Shown: positions 1 to 10,243, counted from the first letter of the stretch. The stretch is DNA of 64,000 bases from Serripes groenlandicus (GCA_031761405.1 JASEVX010000001.1:25706261-25770260), one strand, 5' to 3'. Translations and numbers: made by a program. The notes: generated by a model not told the origin, from the sequence alone.

Positions 1-470
1 GTTAGATTTCAAGATATAAATGGCCTTTACTGATAAGCTGTTTCTTGAGAAGTGTCCACTCCTTTGCAGTTTCATTTACACTCCCTGATAACATTTTCCC
101 AGATATTTGCAGTTAAATATTTGCTACTAATTTACTATCAATTAGGTGATCGATTTAGGGCCATCTTGGCCCTCTTGTTTGTTTAGCTCAGCTTTTTTTT
201 TTCCATTTTCCATCAGTCGAGCGTCTGTGCCGTACACGGTGCTCTTGTTTAGAATCATTATTTAGCATCATCTTTTAGGTATTAAAAAATTTTGTGGGAA
301 AAGAAAATTGCTTATGATAAGACTTTTTTCCTTTTCATGCCCCTACCTTTTTTTGGGCTTTCATAATTATTCTATTTTGAATTCCTGTGTATGATTTAAC
401 TCTTTAAATATAAACATCATTTGAAGCTTGAGAACCACTTGAATGACAATGATGAAAAATGTGATGTTTT
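1..470. other. Left flank; holds a family-2 element 3' end
   Basis: Positions about 140-176 match the 3' end of the family-2 tandem-core elements (AGGTGATCGATT, then the hairpin AGGGCCATCTTGGCCCT and CTTGT). The rest shows no recognisable feature. Confidence 0.55.
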
Positions 471-700
471 TTAACCCTTTCCCTCATATGACAATTCAGC
501 AGCAGACGACTTTGAACGTATTTTGTCAAAACATAGAAAATCTCCATAATTGAATGGATAACCTATGACAAAAAGTGGAAAATATTGTGACAAAAGGAGA
601 AATTGCACGTTTTGTGCAATTTCTTCTTTTGTCACTATGTTTTCAAAAAGCTGTCTGCTGCAGAGGCGTCAGAAAGCGTTTATATGAGGGAAAGGGTTAA
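471..700 (-). mobile_element. TTAA MITE, type A, full length
   Basis: Intact TTAA at both ends with CCCTTTCCC and GGGAAAGGG termini. The central hairpin carries the GCAC/GTGC stem variant. Confidence 0.92.
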
Positions 701-714
701 GCCTTTGTCAAGCA

Positions 715-1025
715 TCCATGCGTCAACATTTTCTCCTCTGTAACCAGTGGGTCAATTGACATGAAACTTCATAGCAGGCATCCTCTCACTGTCCTCAGCA
801 AAATTCCTTCAAATTTGTTATCCATGAAGAATTGTCGTTGCAACGGCAACAACAAGAAAAACCTTTTTAAAAATTTCACCTCCCAAACCGGTTGACCAAT
901 TTTAAAAATTATTTTTTGGTGAATCTTTATCAGATTCTTTCAAGCCATGTTGATTAGGAAAAAAAACATGGCCGCCAGGGGGCGGGCTGTTTTGCCTTAA
1001 ATGGGGTACATGTATAGTGACTACA
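715..1025 (+). mobile_element. Family-2 tandem-core fragment
   Basis: It matches the interior of the full copy at 18076: CCAGTGGGTCAATTG, GAAACTTCA, CAAGCCATGTTGATT and ACATGGCCGCCAGGGGG occur in the same order. Both element ends are missing. Confidence 0.65.
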
Positions 1026-1028
1026 ATG

Positions 1029-1258
1029 AACCCTTTCCCACTTGAAGACGCATTTCGAAGCATCAGCAGCAGATGACTTTTGAAAACATCGTGGCAAAAG
1101 AAGAAATTGCTCAAAACGAGCAATTTCTCCTTTTGCCACAATGTTTTAAACTCTTTATAATAATTACACTCTCATTTATGGTAATGTTTCACATATTTTT
1201 GTATATGTTTCCAAATTTGTCTGCTGCAGATTTGTTGTATGTATGTGGGAAAGGGTTT
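1029..1258 (+). mobile_element. TTAA MITE, type B, diverged
   Basis: Starts CCCTTTCCCACTT and ends GTATGTGGGAAAGGG; the central stem is TTGCTC/GAGCAA. The TTAA sites have decayed. It ends 33 bp before a pecanex exon. Confidence 0.8.
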
Positions 1259-1291
1259 GGTAGAGCTCTAATTATACCAAAATATTTATAG

Positions 1292-1460
1292 TCGTTGGAG
1301 CTCCTCTTCCTGTGCTTCTGGATCTATGGTGATGCTTGACCTCTGGAAGATGAAGGATGAAGAAGACAAGCACGGGCCCAGGCCCCTCATTCTGGACAGT
1401 TACCATGATATGGGTCTACCGGGAAACAGGGATAGTCCCCCACCTTTTGGAGTTCTCAAG
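1292..1460 (+). CDS. PCNX: Pecanex-like gene, upstream exon (5' boundary uncertain)
   Basis: The open frame ends in ...PPPFGVLK at a strong donor (AAG|GTAAAT) and is phase 0 at its 3' end, matching the phase-0 start of the next exon at 10583. The peptide is hydrophilic (LDLWKMKDEEDKHGPRP and onward), which would suit the cytosolic part that precedes the pecanex membrane block. The acceptor is inferred from the TATAG ending at 1291 and has a poor pyrimidine tract, so the 5' edge could lie elsewhere. I do not recognise this segment by itself; assignment rests on phase, strand and position. A type B MITE ends about 33 bp upstream. Confidence 0.55.
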
Positions 1461-1518
1461 GTAAATATTACTTACATTCCTAGAAGTCAAGGTCATCCCT
1501 TTTCCACATATAACATTT

Positions 1519-1763
1519 CGAGGGCTTGGTGTGAAACGGTTGAAACTAAAATTTGTATTTTTTTACCAAGGTTAATCCCCTCGCCATTAAGTCTTTATAA
1601 GCGGTGAATAATTTTTTTGGTTAACAATGGAAATTTAGGTGCCATTGCTCGTTCTGAGCAATGGCACCTAAATTTGCATTGTTTTCAAAGGGGTCAAAAT
1701 TGCCCCTAAACCAGGATTTTCAAAATAGGTTTTTGGTTACAACTGTTTCACGCAAAGCCCTCG
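1519..1763. mobile_element. Foldback element with CGAGGGCTT ends
   Basis: Terminal inverted repeats of about 28 bp (CGAGGGCTTGGTGTGAAACG against a right end differing at a few bases) enclose a second near-perfect palindrome at 1630-1672 (centre TTGCTCGTTCTGAGCAA). ATTT flanks both sides and may be the target duplication. Confidence 0.7.
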
Positions 1764-1767
1764 ATTT

Positions 1768-1850
1768 GTGCAGCAGATGACTTTGAAAACATCAAGACAA
1801 AGTTTTTGAAAATCTTTATAAGTATCTGGCCAATTTCCTATTAAATAATT
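1768..1850 (-). mobile_element. TTAA MITE fragment
   Basis: Only GCAGCAGATGACTTTGAAAA and a degenerate continuation remain, adjoining the foldback element. Confidence 0.45.
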
Positions 1851-1972
1851 ATGTAGTAATTTTCCTTGGGTCACCCCCTCTTTGTAAACACATGATTTTT
1901 TATGGATTTTGAGAATTGACTTTAATTTTTGTTTTCACATGATGTCTTTGTATTTTACACTTGAATTGATTG

Positions 1973-2192
1973 TTAACCCTTTCCCTTATATAGACGCTTT
2001 CTGACGCTTCTGCAGCAGACAGCTTTTTGAAAACATAGTGACAAAAAAATACCCGAGCAATTTCTCCCTCGGTCACAATGCTTTCCACTTTTAGTCATAG
2101 GTTATCCATTCAATTATAGAGATTTTCTATATTTTGAGAAAATATGTTCAAAGTCGTCTGATGCAGAATTGTCATATGAGGAGAAGGGTTAA
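1973..2192 (+). mobile_element. TTAA MITE, type A
   Basis: TTAA at both ends. The central hairpin is damaged: the left arm is shortened at ACAAAAAAATACC, so the stem cannot pair fully. Confidence 0.88.
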
Positions 2193-2391
2193 AGCAGGGG
2201 ACAACAAGAAATATAATTATGCCTAAATCTTAAATCTTAAAATCTTAAGTTTCTAAGGCTGTATATATACACATCTCAAGCTTACAACTACTATAAAAGT
2301 TATTTATCATCAGGTATCTTTCTTTTTCAAGGGCAATAACAGTAATTTGCAGAAATCATGGCCAATGATGACTTAAGTTATTGCCATTTTT

Positions 2392-2694
2392 AGCTCGTCT
2401 GTTTTTCAATGAAAAAAGTTGGGGTATTGTGATACCCTTATTAGCGTTGTAGTCTGCGTCATCACAAAACTTCAACCTTAACTCAAGAAAGGTTCCAACA
2501 TTTTCAAATGAAACTTGGAACTCATATTCCCAGGAACAATACACATGTCTATACCAAGTCACATAACTCTTGCTTAAATAATTATTAAATAGTGCCCCTT
2601 TTTCTTGCTTTAATAATTATTAAGTAATGCCCCTTTTTTTTTCGACTAAGAAAAAAACAGACGAGGGTTGGCGTTTGCTCTGCAGCACTCTTGT
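2392..2694 (+). mobile_element. Family-3 element (GCTCGTCTG ends)
   Basis: Begins TTTTTAGCTCGTCTGTTTTT and finishes with the inverse AAAAAACAGACGAG followed by CACTCTTGTTT. The interior has GGGTATTGTGATACCC, GAAACTTGGAA and CTATACCAAGTCACATAA, all shared with the copies at 10813 and 62575. Its 3' end abuts a MITE. Confidence 0.75.
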
Positions 2695-2924
2695 TTAACC
2701 CTTTCCCTCATATAGACACTTTCTGACGCCTCTGCAGCAGACGGCTTTTTGAAAACATAGTGACAAAAGAAGAAATTGCACAAAACGTGCAATTTCTCCT
2801 CTTGCCACAATGTTTTCCACTTTTTGTCATAGGTTATCCATTCAATTATGGAGATTTTCTATGTTTTGACAAAATACGTTCAAAGTCGTCTGCTGCAGAA
2901 TTGTCGTATGAGGGAAAGGGTTAA
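2695..2924 (+). mobile_element. TTAA MITE, type A, full length
   Basis: Clean TTAA on both sides; GCAC/GTGC stem; a near-consensus copy. Confidence 0.93.
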
Positions 2925-3135
2925 TTTAAAACAATGTGATGAACAATTGTTGTTCACAGTGCTTTTGCTTTCTCGGATGTTTTGAAGGCAGACATCAATA
3001 ACATTGCCATACCAGGTACACTGTAGACCATTTGAGCCCGTTCTTTGGAAAAGTTTTTTTTTTTTTTTAAGTGAACAGTGCAGACCCAGATTAGCCTGTG
3101 TATCTGCACAGTCTGATCAAGATCTCACATATTAT

Positions 3136-3306
3136 TTAACCCTTTCCCACATACGACAACTTTGAAAACATACCCGAAAAAAAATTGGAAACTTTGAAAC
3201 TCTCCTTACATGAAAGTACAAGAATTAAATAGAGATGAAAACATGGTGACAAAAATCCCTCTGCTGCAGAGGCGTCAGAAAGCGTCTATTTCAGTAAAAG
3301 AGTTAA
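3136..3306 (-). mobile_element. TTAA MITE, decayed, hairpin lost
   Basis: The left end TTAACCCTTTCCCACATACG and the right CTGCAGAGGCGTCAGAAAGCG remain; most of the middle is missing. Confidence 0.65.
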
Positions 3307-3399
3307 AGAAACTTGTTTAAAGCTTCTTTCACACCTGTGTAGATTTTTATAATACAAAGCATATGTAGAATATGTAGAGGCTGATCCGAACCGTCTCTG

Positions 3400-3574
3400 T
3401 TCAGAACATATTTTGTCAAAAAATAGAAAATCTCTATAATTGAATGGATAACTTATGACTAAAAGTGGAAAACATTGTGGCAAAAGGAGAAATTGCTTTT
3501 TTTGAGAAATTTCTTCTTTTGTCACTATGTTTTCAAAAAGCCTCAGAAAGCGTCTATATGAGGGTAAGGGTTAA
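3400..3574 (-). mobile_element. TTAA MITE, type A, left-truncated
   Basis: Begins within the ACATATTTTGTC segment and ends GAGGGTAAGGGTTAA; the CTGCTGCAGAGG block is deleted next to AAAAAGCC. Confidence 0.75.
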
Positions 3575-3654
3575 TATTTAGTTGTTTGCCTTTAAAAAAT
3601 CTGTGGAAAATATGTAATTTTTTGAATAGTTGAAGTATGATTTTGTTATTAGTG

Positions 3655-3730
3655 TGAAATCGCTTGGAATGGGAAAACTGGCTTGTTTCATGCATTTCGC
3701 CTCTTCCTACAATATTTCGTAAAGCACCTG
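3655..3730. mobile_element. Fragment related to the MITE core
   Basis: GGAATGGGAAAACTGGCTTG resembles positions 5444-5525; both look like a distant relative of the MITE hairpin. Weak. Confidence 0.3.
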
Positions 3731-3787
3731 ACACTCTGTTGCCATATTTTCATGGTTTCACCACCAGCATGTTTTGTTTTTATTCTT

Positions 3788-4010
3788 ATCCTTTTCCCAC
3801 GCATTTTGACGCATCTGCTGCAGACATCTTTTGAAAATAATGTGGAAATGTGAGAAATTGCTTATTATGAGCAATTTCTCCTTTTGCCACAATGTTTTCA
3901 ACTCCATTCAATAATTAACAGTTGAGTTATTGAGATATTCCTGTTTTTTGTTGAGATGTTTTTATTTAAAGTTGTCTGTGGCAGATTTGTTGTATGTGGG
4001 AAAGGATTAT
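3788..4010 (+). mobile_element. TTAA MITE, type B
   Basis: CCTTTTCCCACG start, stem GAAATTGCTTATTATGAGCA, end GTATGTGGGAAAGG. Confidence 0.8.
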
Positions 4011-4064
4011 TTCTGTAGTTAATTTATCAGGTATTTATTATTTCTTTTATTTGCTTTATATCTA

Positions 4065-4267
4065 AAAACCTTTCCCACACATATATATATATTTTTCATG
4101 CCTCTGCAGCAGAAGGAGATGTTGCTAAAAGAAAGCAATGTTCTTCCTTTGCCAAATAGTTTAAAACTTCTTTCAGTAATCATATCTTCATGTATATAGA
4201 TTGACTGTTCTTTACCAAGATGTTTTGAAAGTTATCTGCTCTAGATTTGTTTGTGGGAAAGGGTTAA
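4065..4267 (+). mobile_element. TTAA MITE, type B, hairpin eroded
   Basis: CCTTTCCCACACA start with an AT microsatellite inside the left end; right end GTGGGAAAGGGTTAA. It lies 24 bp before the next copy. Confidence 0.7.
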
Positions 4268-4290
4268 CCTTTATCCTCCTACATGTGACT

Positions 4291-4544
4291 TTAACCCTTT
4301 CCCTCATACGACAATTCTGCAGCAGACGACTTTGAACTTATTTTGTTATTTTCTGATATTAATATATTATTTTAAAATAGAAAATCTCTATAATTGGATG
4401 GATAAGCTATGACTAAAAGTGGAAAACATTGTGGCAAAAGGAGAAATTGCTCGTTTTGAGCAATTTCTCCTTTTGTCACTATGTTTTCAAAAATCCGTCT
4501 GCTGCAGAGGCGTCAGAAAGCGTCTTTATGAGGGAAAGGGTTAA
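4291..4544 (-). mobile_element. TTAA MITE, type A, with short internal insertion
   Basis: Full termini on TTAA, GCTC/GAGC stem. About 25 bp of extra AT-rich sequence lies after TTTTGTTATTTTC, explaining the 254 bp length. Confidence 0.92.
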
Positions 4545-4639
4545 CTCACTTTTGTAGCATCTGTTGATTACGATCAGTATGCACTTACTTATATGTAGGG
4601 TGATAATTTTTTCTACAATTTTAATTTCTTGTGCATAAT

Positions 4640-5128
4640 TTTTAGCTCACCTGAGCACGAAGTGCTCAAGATGAGCCATTGTGATCACCTTTTGTCCATC
4701 GTCTGTCCATTGAGCATTGTTAACAATTGCCTTGTTAACACTCTACAGGCTACATTTTGCATCCAAACTTCATGACAGTTTATCAGAACATACCTCTCCA
4801 TCATATCTTGGACAAGTTTGAAACTGGGTCATGTGTGGTAAAAAACTAGGTCACTAGGTCAAATTGAAAAAAAAATCTTGTTAAAATCCTAGAGACCGCA
4901 TTTTTAAATTAAATATGTTTTAACTTTGTCGAAGGCTTTGTCTTGGTGATACCTAGGCCAAGTTCAAGTATGTGTAATGTTGGGTCAAAAACTAGATCAC
5001 TAGGCCAAATTGAAGGGCAATATTGTTAACAATTGTATTATCTTACCTGACTGTAAAATGAGTTATTTTGATTGACTATATGGTTGGCATAACTCAGTTG
5101 AGTGATCCAGGGCCATCATGGCCCTTTT
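4640..5128 (+). mobile_element. Family-2 tandem-core element, short copy
   Basis: Begins TTTTTAGCTCACCTGAGCAC with an immediate hairpin (GAGCACGAAGTGCTC) and ends TTGAGTGATCCAGGGCCATC plus ATGGCCC. The core holds AACTTCATG and ACTAGGTCACTAGGTCAAATTG repeats. Confidence 0.75.
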
Positions 5129-5174
5129 CTTTATCAAAAGAAAACACCTATTGCAAATGTAATCCTATTCTTAT

Positions 5175-5435
5175 TTAGCTTATCTGTTTTTCGACGCCTT
5201 GGCGGCAGCTCAGTTGTCGTCATCTGCGTCCTCACAAAACTTTAGCCTTACCTCATAACTCAAAAACTTTTCAACATTTTCAAAGGAAACTTGGTACACA
5301 TGTTCCCAGGAACATTACGCATATCTATACCAAGTCTCAAAATCTTAAAAATTATTCAGAAGTGCCCCTTTTTTTACTTAAAAAAACAGACAGTCCTTGG
5401 TGTTCGCTCAGCTGCATACATCTTGTACCTTGGAT
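5175..5435 (+). mobile_element. Family-3 element
   Basis: AGCTTATCTGTTTTTCGACG to AAAAAACAGACAGTCCTTGG, ending CATCTTGTACC; interior shared with 2392-2694. Confidence 0.7.
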
Positions 5436-5443
5436 GCAGATAA

Positions 5444-5525
5444 GTTATGAAAACATCGTTGGGAATGGGAAAATCTTCATGAGACAAGCAATTTTTCCAT
5501 TACTCACAGTATTTCGTGACTTTAT
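5444..5525. mobile_element. MITE-core-related fragment
   Basis: TGGGAATGGGAAAATCTTCA and GAGACAAGCAATTTTTCCAT resemble 3655-3730. Confidence 0.3.
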
Positions 5526-5758
5526 CATTATTGTTAACCCTGTTCAAAGTGTTGGAAATTTAGTTTTTCCATGTCTGAGAATTAATTACTCATATGTTTT
5601 CATAGCATACATTCAAAATAAGCATGCTATCAAGTAAACAATTAAGAATTTTAATTTGCTAGAGACTTCACCCAGAAATTGACCCAGCTATTATATCCCA
5701 GTTGAATGTAAGACCTTCTACACATCTGTTTAATTGTTTCTGTTGGTTTGCATTCTTT

Positions 5759-5966
5759 TTAACCCTTTCCTACTAACAACAAATCTGCAGCAGATGACTT
5801 TGAAATTATCTATTGAAAAAACACAGAAAAAATCACTATCAATGAAGGTATAATTACTTTAATAAAGATTGAAACATTGTGGCAAATGGAGAAATTGCTC
5901 TTTATGTGTTTCAAAAGTTGTCTACTGCAGATGCGTCAGAAAGTGTCTGTATATTGGAAACAGTTG
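5759..5966 (-). mobile_element. TTAA MITE, type B
   Basis: TTAACCCTTTCCTACTAACA start; GATGCGTCAGAAAGTGTCTG near the right end; right TTAA decayed to TTGAA and the hairpin arm lost. Confidence 0.75.
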
Positions 5967-6080
5967 AATTTGTTATTTTAGTGTGAATGTTTAACTCGTT
6001 AAGTTTTTCACATTTTTCTTGACCTTCATGAATTAGAATTTATTCTGAATCGCCATTAATGATCTTTTAATTATTATATG

Positions 6081-6205
6081 GAGTTGAAAACATTGTGCAA
6101 AAGGTGAAATTTCTCAATATGAGCAATTTCACATTTTGCAACAATGTTTTCAAAAGTCGTTTGTTGCAGAGGCATCAGAAGCGTCAATATGTGGGAAAGG
6201 GTTAA
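6081..6205 (-). mobile_element. TTAA MITE, half copy
   Basis: Starts at the hairpin (GAAATTTCTCAATATGAGCA) and ends GTCAATATGTGGGAAAGGG on TTAA. Confidence 0.75.
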
Positions 6206-6326
6206 TTTATTGTCTTATGCATGTTCTCCAAAATCTTGTTTAAGCTCTCTTAGCACAAAGTGCGGTATGAGCTATTGTGATCATTCACCGTCTGAGGCGT
6301 CCGACTCGTCTGTTCACCTTTTTCTA

Positions 6327-6556
6327 TTAACCCTTTACCTCATACGACAATTCTACAACAGATGACTTTGAACATATTTTGTCAAAAAATAGAAAATCTC
6401 TATAATTGAATGGATAACCTTTGACTAAAAGAGGAAAACATTGTGGCAAAAGGAGAAATTGCTCGTTTTGAGCAATTTCTCCTTTTGTCATTATGTTTTC
6501 AAAAAGCCGTCTGTTGCAGAGGAGTCAGAAAGCGTCTTTATGAGAGAAAGGGTTAA
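6327..6556 (-). mobile_element. TTAA MITE, type A, full length
   Basis: TTAA both sides, GCTC/GAGC stem. Its right edge abuts the mariner-type fragment at 6557. Confidence 0.92.
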
Positions 6557-6632
6557 GCAGGCACCCAGGGGAGAGTCAAACCTGGCTGCTTAACAGAGGT
6601 GACCGCTAACACAAGATTGACTGTTATTTAAG
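6557..6632 (-). mobile_element. TA-flanked element fragment (AAGATTGACTG end)
   Basis: Reverse complement reads AACAGTCAATCTTGTGTTAG and then CGGTCACCTCTGTTAAGCAG, closely similar to the left end of the element at 54897. Confidence 0.55.
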
Positions 6633-6659
6633 CTATCCTGGTAGGGGGTCATACAGAGA

Positions 6660-6793
6660 CAATTTCTCCTTTTGCCACAATGTTTTCCACTTTTAGTCAT
6701 AGGTAATCCATTCAATTATAGAGATTTTCTATTTTTTGACAAATATGTTCAAAGTCGTCTGCTGCAGATTTGTCTTAAGAGGGAAAGGGTTAA
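6660..6793 (+). mobile_element. TTAA MITE, type A, right half
   Basis: Begins in the right hairpin arm (AATTTCTCCTTTTGCCAC) and ends GAGGGAAAGGGTTAA. Confidence 0.85.
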
Positions 6794-6861
6794 AACAAGC
6801 TTGACTGTATTATGATCTGTTGTTATAGCACTGCAACCAGTGTGAGAGACTAGTTCTCCTT

Positions 6862-7056
6862 AAAAAAAATGTTGGGGTTTTACGACGTTTTTCAACATTA
6901 TTTCAGTTATATCTCGGCAACAGTTCACTTATTCATGATCCATTTGTAAACAAACCAGTATTAGGCTAGGAAATATACCTTGCCCAAGGGCACTCCACCA
7001 TGACCACAGCGCCAAAACTGGGGATCCCCAACACTAACCACTAGATCATGGCGGAA
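6862..7056 (-). mobile_element. tRNA-headed SINE, Ser-like group
   Basis: On the minus strand GATCTAGTGGTTAGTG, a B-box-like region, GGTGGAGTGCCCTTGGGCAA and TAATACTGGTTTGTTTAC follow in the same order as in the copy at 32219. Confidence 0.75.
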
Positions 7057-7107
7057 TCCTTATATGTATAGAGTAAACACAATGAAAACTATTTATGTTC
7101 TATTAAA

Positions 7108-7143
7108 TCAGGTGAACGATATAGGACTATCATGTTCCTCTTG
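7108..7143 (+). mobile_element. Family-2 element 3' end
   Basis: CAGGTGAACGATATAGGACT then ATCATGTTCCTCTTGTT: the hairpin is degraded. Confidence 0.5.
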
Positions 7144-7382
7144 TTATTGTTTTCTGTATCTTTGCATCCAATGTTTATTTGTCACTGTTTGTTCATACTA
7201 ATAAAGGGCAAGGATAAAGGAATATTAGTTTTATATTACTTGCTAAAACGTAGTAGTTTCACTTGTTAAGGAGTTTAAAAGTGACTTCATTCTTGACAAC
7301 CCCAAGTTTCAAAACATTTGTTTGCTGTCTCCTTCGAAGCCAGATCTGAATATGACCAGGATTTAATGATTTTCATGAAGAT

Positions 7383-7501
7383 TTAACCCTTTCCCTCATA
7401 TAGAAACTTTCTGACGCCTCTGCAGCAGATGGCTTTTTGAAAGCATAGTGACAAAAGAAGAAATTGCACAAAACGTGCAATTTCTCCTTTTCCCACTTTT
7501 T
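7383..7501 (+). mobile_element. TTAA MITE, type A, left part (split copy)
   Basis: TTAA, left terminus, GCAC/GTGC hairpin and CCCACTTTTTGT are present, then the copy is interrupted; the remainder resumes at 9071. Confidence 0.9.
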
Positions 7502-7556
7502 GTGTCACCTGCGTAGCATGGTAGGCACTTAGGGATTACTTTTTTTTTTATCCGGC

Positions 7557-7630
7557 GTCTGTCCGTCCGTCCGTCCGTCCGTCTGTCTGTCTGTCTGTCT
7601 GTCCGTCCGTCTGTCTGTCTGTCTGTCCGT
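7557..7630. repeat. GTCC/GTCT microsatellite
   Basis: Tetranucleotide run inside the element at 7502; a shorter second run is at 8396-8426. Confidence 0.9.
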
Positions 7631-7636
7631 CACACT

Positions 7637-8395
7637 TTTTCGTCACGTTTTCAAATAACTTTTTTTCTACTCAAAGGATTAGATTGAAACTTCTGACAAA
7701 TGTTTATATCAATGTGTGTGATTGGTTCACAAAAGGGGGATAATCCAAATAATTTTATATCAGAGTTATTGCCCCTTTTCTGTCAAAAATCTCACTTTGT
7801 CGTCACGTTTTCAAATAACTTTTTTTCTACTCAAAGGATTAGATTGAAACTTCTGACAAATGTTTATATCAATGTGTGTGATTGGTTCACAAAAGGGTGA
7901 TAATCCAAATAATTTTATATCAGAGTTATTGCCCCTTTTCTGTCAAAAAATCTCACTTTTTCGTCCCTTTTTCGTCACGTTTTCAAATAACTTTTTTTCT
8001 ACTCAAAGGATTAGATTGAAACTTCTGACAAATGTTTATATCAATGTGTGTGATTGGTTCACAAAACGGTGATAATCCAAATAATTTTATATCAGAGTTA
8101 TTGCCCCTTTTCTGTCAAAAAATCTCACTTTTTCGTCACGTTTTCAAATAACTTTTTTTCTACTCAAAGGATTAGATTGAAACTTCTGACAAATGTTTAT
8201 ATCAATGTGTGTGATTGGTTCACAAAAGGGGGATAATCCAAATAATTTTATATCAGAGTTATTGCCCCTTTTATGTCAAAAAATTAAATTTTCAAATAAC
8301 TTTTTTTCTACCCGAAGGATTGGATTGAAACTTCTGACAAATGTTACTCTTTTTTTTTATTCGACATCTGTCTGTCTATTTTTTTTTTTATCCGG

Positions 8396-8427
<32 letters not shown>

Positions 8428-9010
8428 ACACTTTTTTCGTCACGTTTTCAAATAACTTTTGTTCTACTCAAAGGATTAGATTGAAACTTCTGACAAATGT
8501 TTTTATCAATGTGTGTGATTGGTTCACAAAAGGGCGATAATCCAAATAATTTTATGTCAGAGTTATTGCCCCTTTTCTGTCAAAAATTTAAATTTTCAAA
8601 TAACTTTTTTTCTACTCAAAGGATTGGATTGAAACTTCTGACAAATGTTTATATCAATGTGTATGATGGGTTCACAAAAAGGGGGATAATCCAAATATTT
8701 TTATATCAGAGTTATTGGCCCTTTTCTGTCAAAAATTTAATCTACTCAAAGGATTGGATTGAAACTTCTGACAAATGTTTATATCAATGTGTATGATGGG
8801 TTCACAAAAGGGGGATAATCCAAATATTTTTATATCAGAGTTATTGCCCCTTTTCTGTCAAATATTTAAATTACTTTTTTTCTGCTCAAAGGATTGGATT
8901 GAAACTTCTGACAAATGTTTATATCAATTTTTGTGATGGGTTCACAAAAGGGGGATAATCCAAATATTTTTTATATCAGAGTTATTGCCCCTTTTCTATC
9001 AAAAATTAAA
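7637..9010 (+). repeat. 160 bp tandem units, about eight copies
   Basis: The unit contains CACGTTTTCAAATAACTTTT, ACTCAAAGGATTAGATTGAA, TTTATATCAATGTGTGTGAT and GAGTTATTGCCCCTTTT. Spacing is 160 bp between most copies. Open frames across it (MFISMCVIG...) repeat with the unit and are not genes. Confidence 0.92.
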
Positions 9011-9070
9011 ATTTTCTGACAAGGCGCCGTGACAGGTGACACACGTGCTCCGGGGAGCACTCCATTCTAG

Positions 9071-9172
9071 TTGTCATAGGTTTTCCATTCAATTATGGAG
9101 ATTTTCTATTTTTTGACAAAATACGTTCAAAGTCGTCTGCTGCAGAATTGTCGTATGAGGGAAAGGGTTAAT
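9071..9172 (+). mobile_element. TTAA MITE, type A, right part (split copy)
   Basis: Continues TTGTCATAGG from the left part at 7383-7501 and ends GAGGGAAAGGGTTAA. Confidence 0.9.
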
Positions 9173-9595
9173 GAAAAATGTGGCCTCTATAGAGTGTTTC
9201 CAAGGTTATTCTAAGATTTGATCTAGTTAACATTTATAATTTTTGACCCCCATGGAACCAAGTTATAAACTTGACGGAGGTTTGATGTTTTGATGCACTT
9301 TAATGATGATTAAATGATGAGGAACTCTGAATTTCGAAAGTAAATATGTGTCCAGGCTCGCAGGGACGAGGGACACAAGGTGACCTCAAATGCTTATGTC
9401 TAAAATTGAAAGAATATAGGATATTTTGCTGTTTTCAGAATGATAAGATGTTTTATCATCACTAAAAACATGACATTGTGCAATTTCTTATTTAACTCCA
9501 GTGCTTTATCTAAAGTTGTCTGATGCCTATCAATAGAAAATTAGAAAATGGTTTAATCACTTCTGCCAGTCAGGTATTCTCCTACCATAAATCAA
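9173..9595. other. Intronic stretch, nothing recognised
   Basis: No repeat shared with the rest of the window was seen. Confidence 0.4.
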
Positions 9596-9841
9596 TTAAC
9601 CCTTTCCCTCATATAGACGCTTTCTGACGCCTCTGCAGCAGACGGCTTTTTGAAAACATAGTGACAAAAGAAGAAATTGCTCAAAACAAGCAATTTCTCC
9701 TTTTGCCACAATGTTTTCCACTTTTAGTCATAGGTTATCCATCCAATTATAGAGATTTTCTTTTTTTGACAAAATATGTTCAAAGTTGTCTGCTGCAGAA
9801 TTGTCTGCGTCAGAAAGCGTCTATATGAGGGAAAGGGATAA
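9596..9841 (+). mobile_element. TTAA MITE, chimeric: left-type terminus at both ends
   Basis: A normal + copy up to CTGCTGCAGAATTGTCTG, then CGTCAGAAAGCGTCTATATG and AGGGAAAGGG, which is the inverse of the left terminus. The final TTAA has decayed to ATAA. Confidence 0.85.
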
Positions 9842-9854
9842 CTTACAATCAATA

Positions 9855-10010
9855 TTTTCAAATTTAACTTGTTACACATGTTCCTTAGATCAATATGCAT
9901 GTCTGTACCAATTCACATAAGTCTGGCTTTGATAATTATTTAGTAATGTCCCTTTTTCTTTACTTGGAAAAAAGCAAATGAGCATTGGCGTTCTCTTTAT
10001 TTTTCATCTG
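9855..10010 (+). mobile_element. Family-3 element, right half
   Basis: CTGTACCAATTCACATAAGT and GGAAAAAAGCAAATGAGCAT match the right half of 2392-2694. Confidence 0.55.
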
Positions 10011-10032
10011 CTTCTCTCATCAATAAATACAT

Positions 10033-10157
10033 AAACCCTTTCTTATTGAATATTCTCAACAAATTTGAAAACATCTAGACAAAAATATGCTTCTTTTGTA
10101 AGAATGTTTTCAAAAGTTATCTTTAGCAGATGCATCTATATGTCGGAAGGGGCTAAG
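10033..10157 (-). mobile_element. TTAA MITE, type B, shortened
   Basis: AACCCTTTCTTATT to GATGCATCTATATGTCGG; hairpin mostly deleted. Confidence 0.55.
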
Positions 10158-10243
10158 AAAAAGAACAACAGATAGAAGAGAATCTACCCTGTTACAGTTT
10201 AAAATTGTATTACTACACTGATTGCATCATTTTGCCTATAGCA

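Larger units (their letters stand above)
7502..9070 (+). mobile_element. Pearl/Helitron-like element inserted in a MITE
   Basis: Starts GTCACCTGCGTAGCATGG and has the inverse CAGGTGAC near its right end, followed by the hairpin GTGCTCCGGGGAGCAC and TCCATTCTAG. Between them are a GTCC/GTCT microsatellite and about eight 160 bp units. Subterminal inverted repeats, microsatellite, tandem core and a 3' hairpin are the architecture of Helitron-like non-autonomous elements such as the pearl elements of bivalves (family knowledge). TTGT on both sides could be a short duplication or chance. No replication or helicase gene is present. Confidence 0.75.

Noticed and set aside
7700..8796. Series of 60-115 codon open frames with MFISMCVIG-type peptides
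   Set aside because: They recur with the 160 bp tandem unit of a mobile element; no start context or codon signal.
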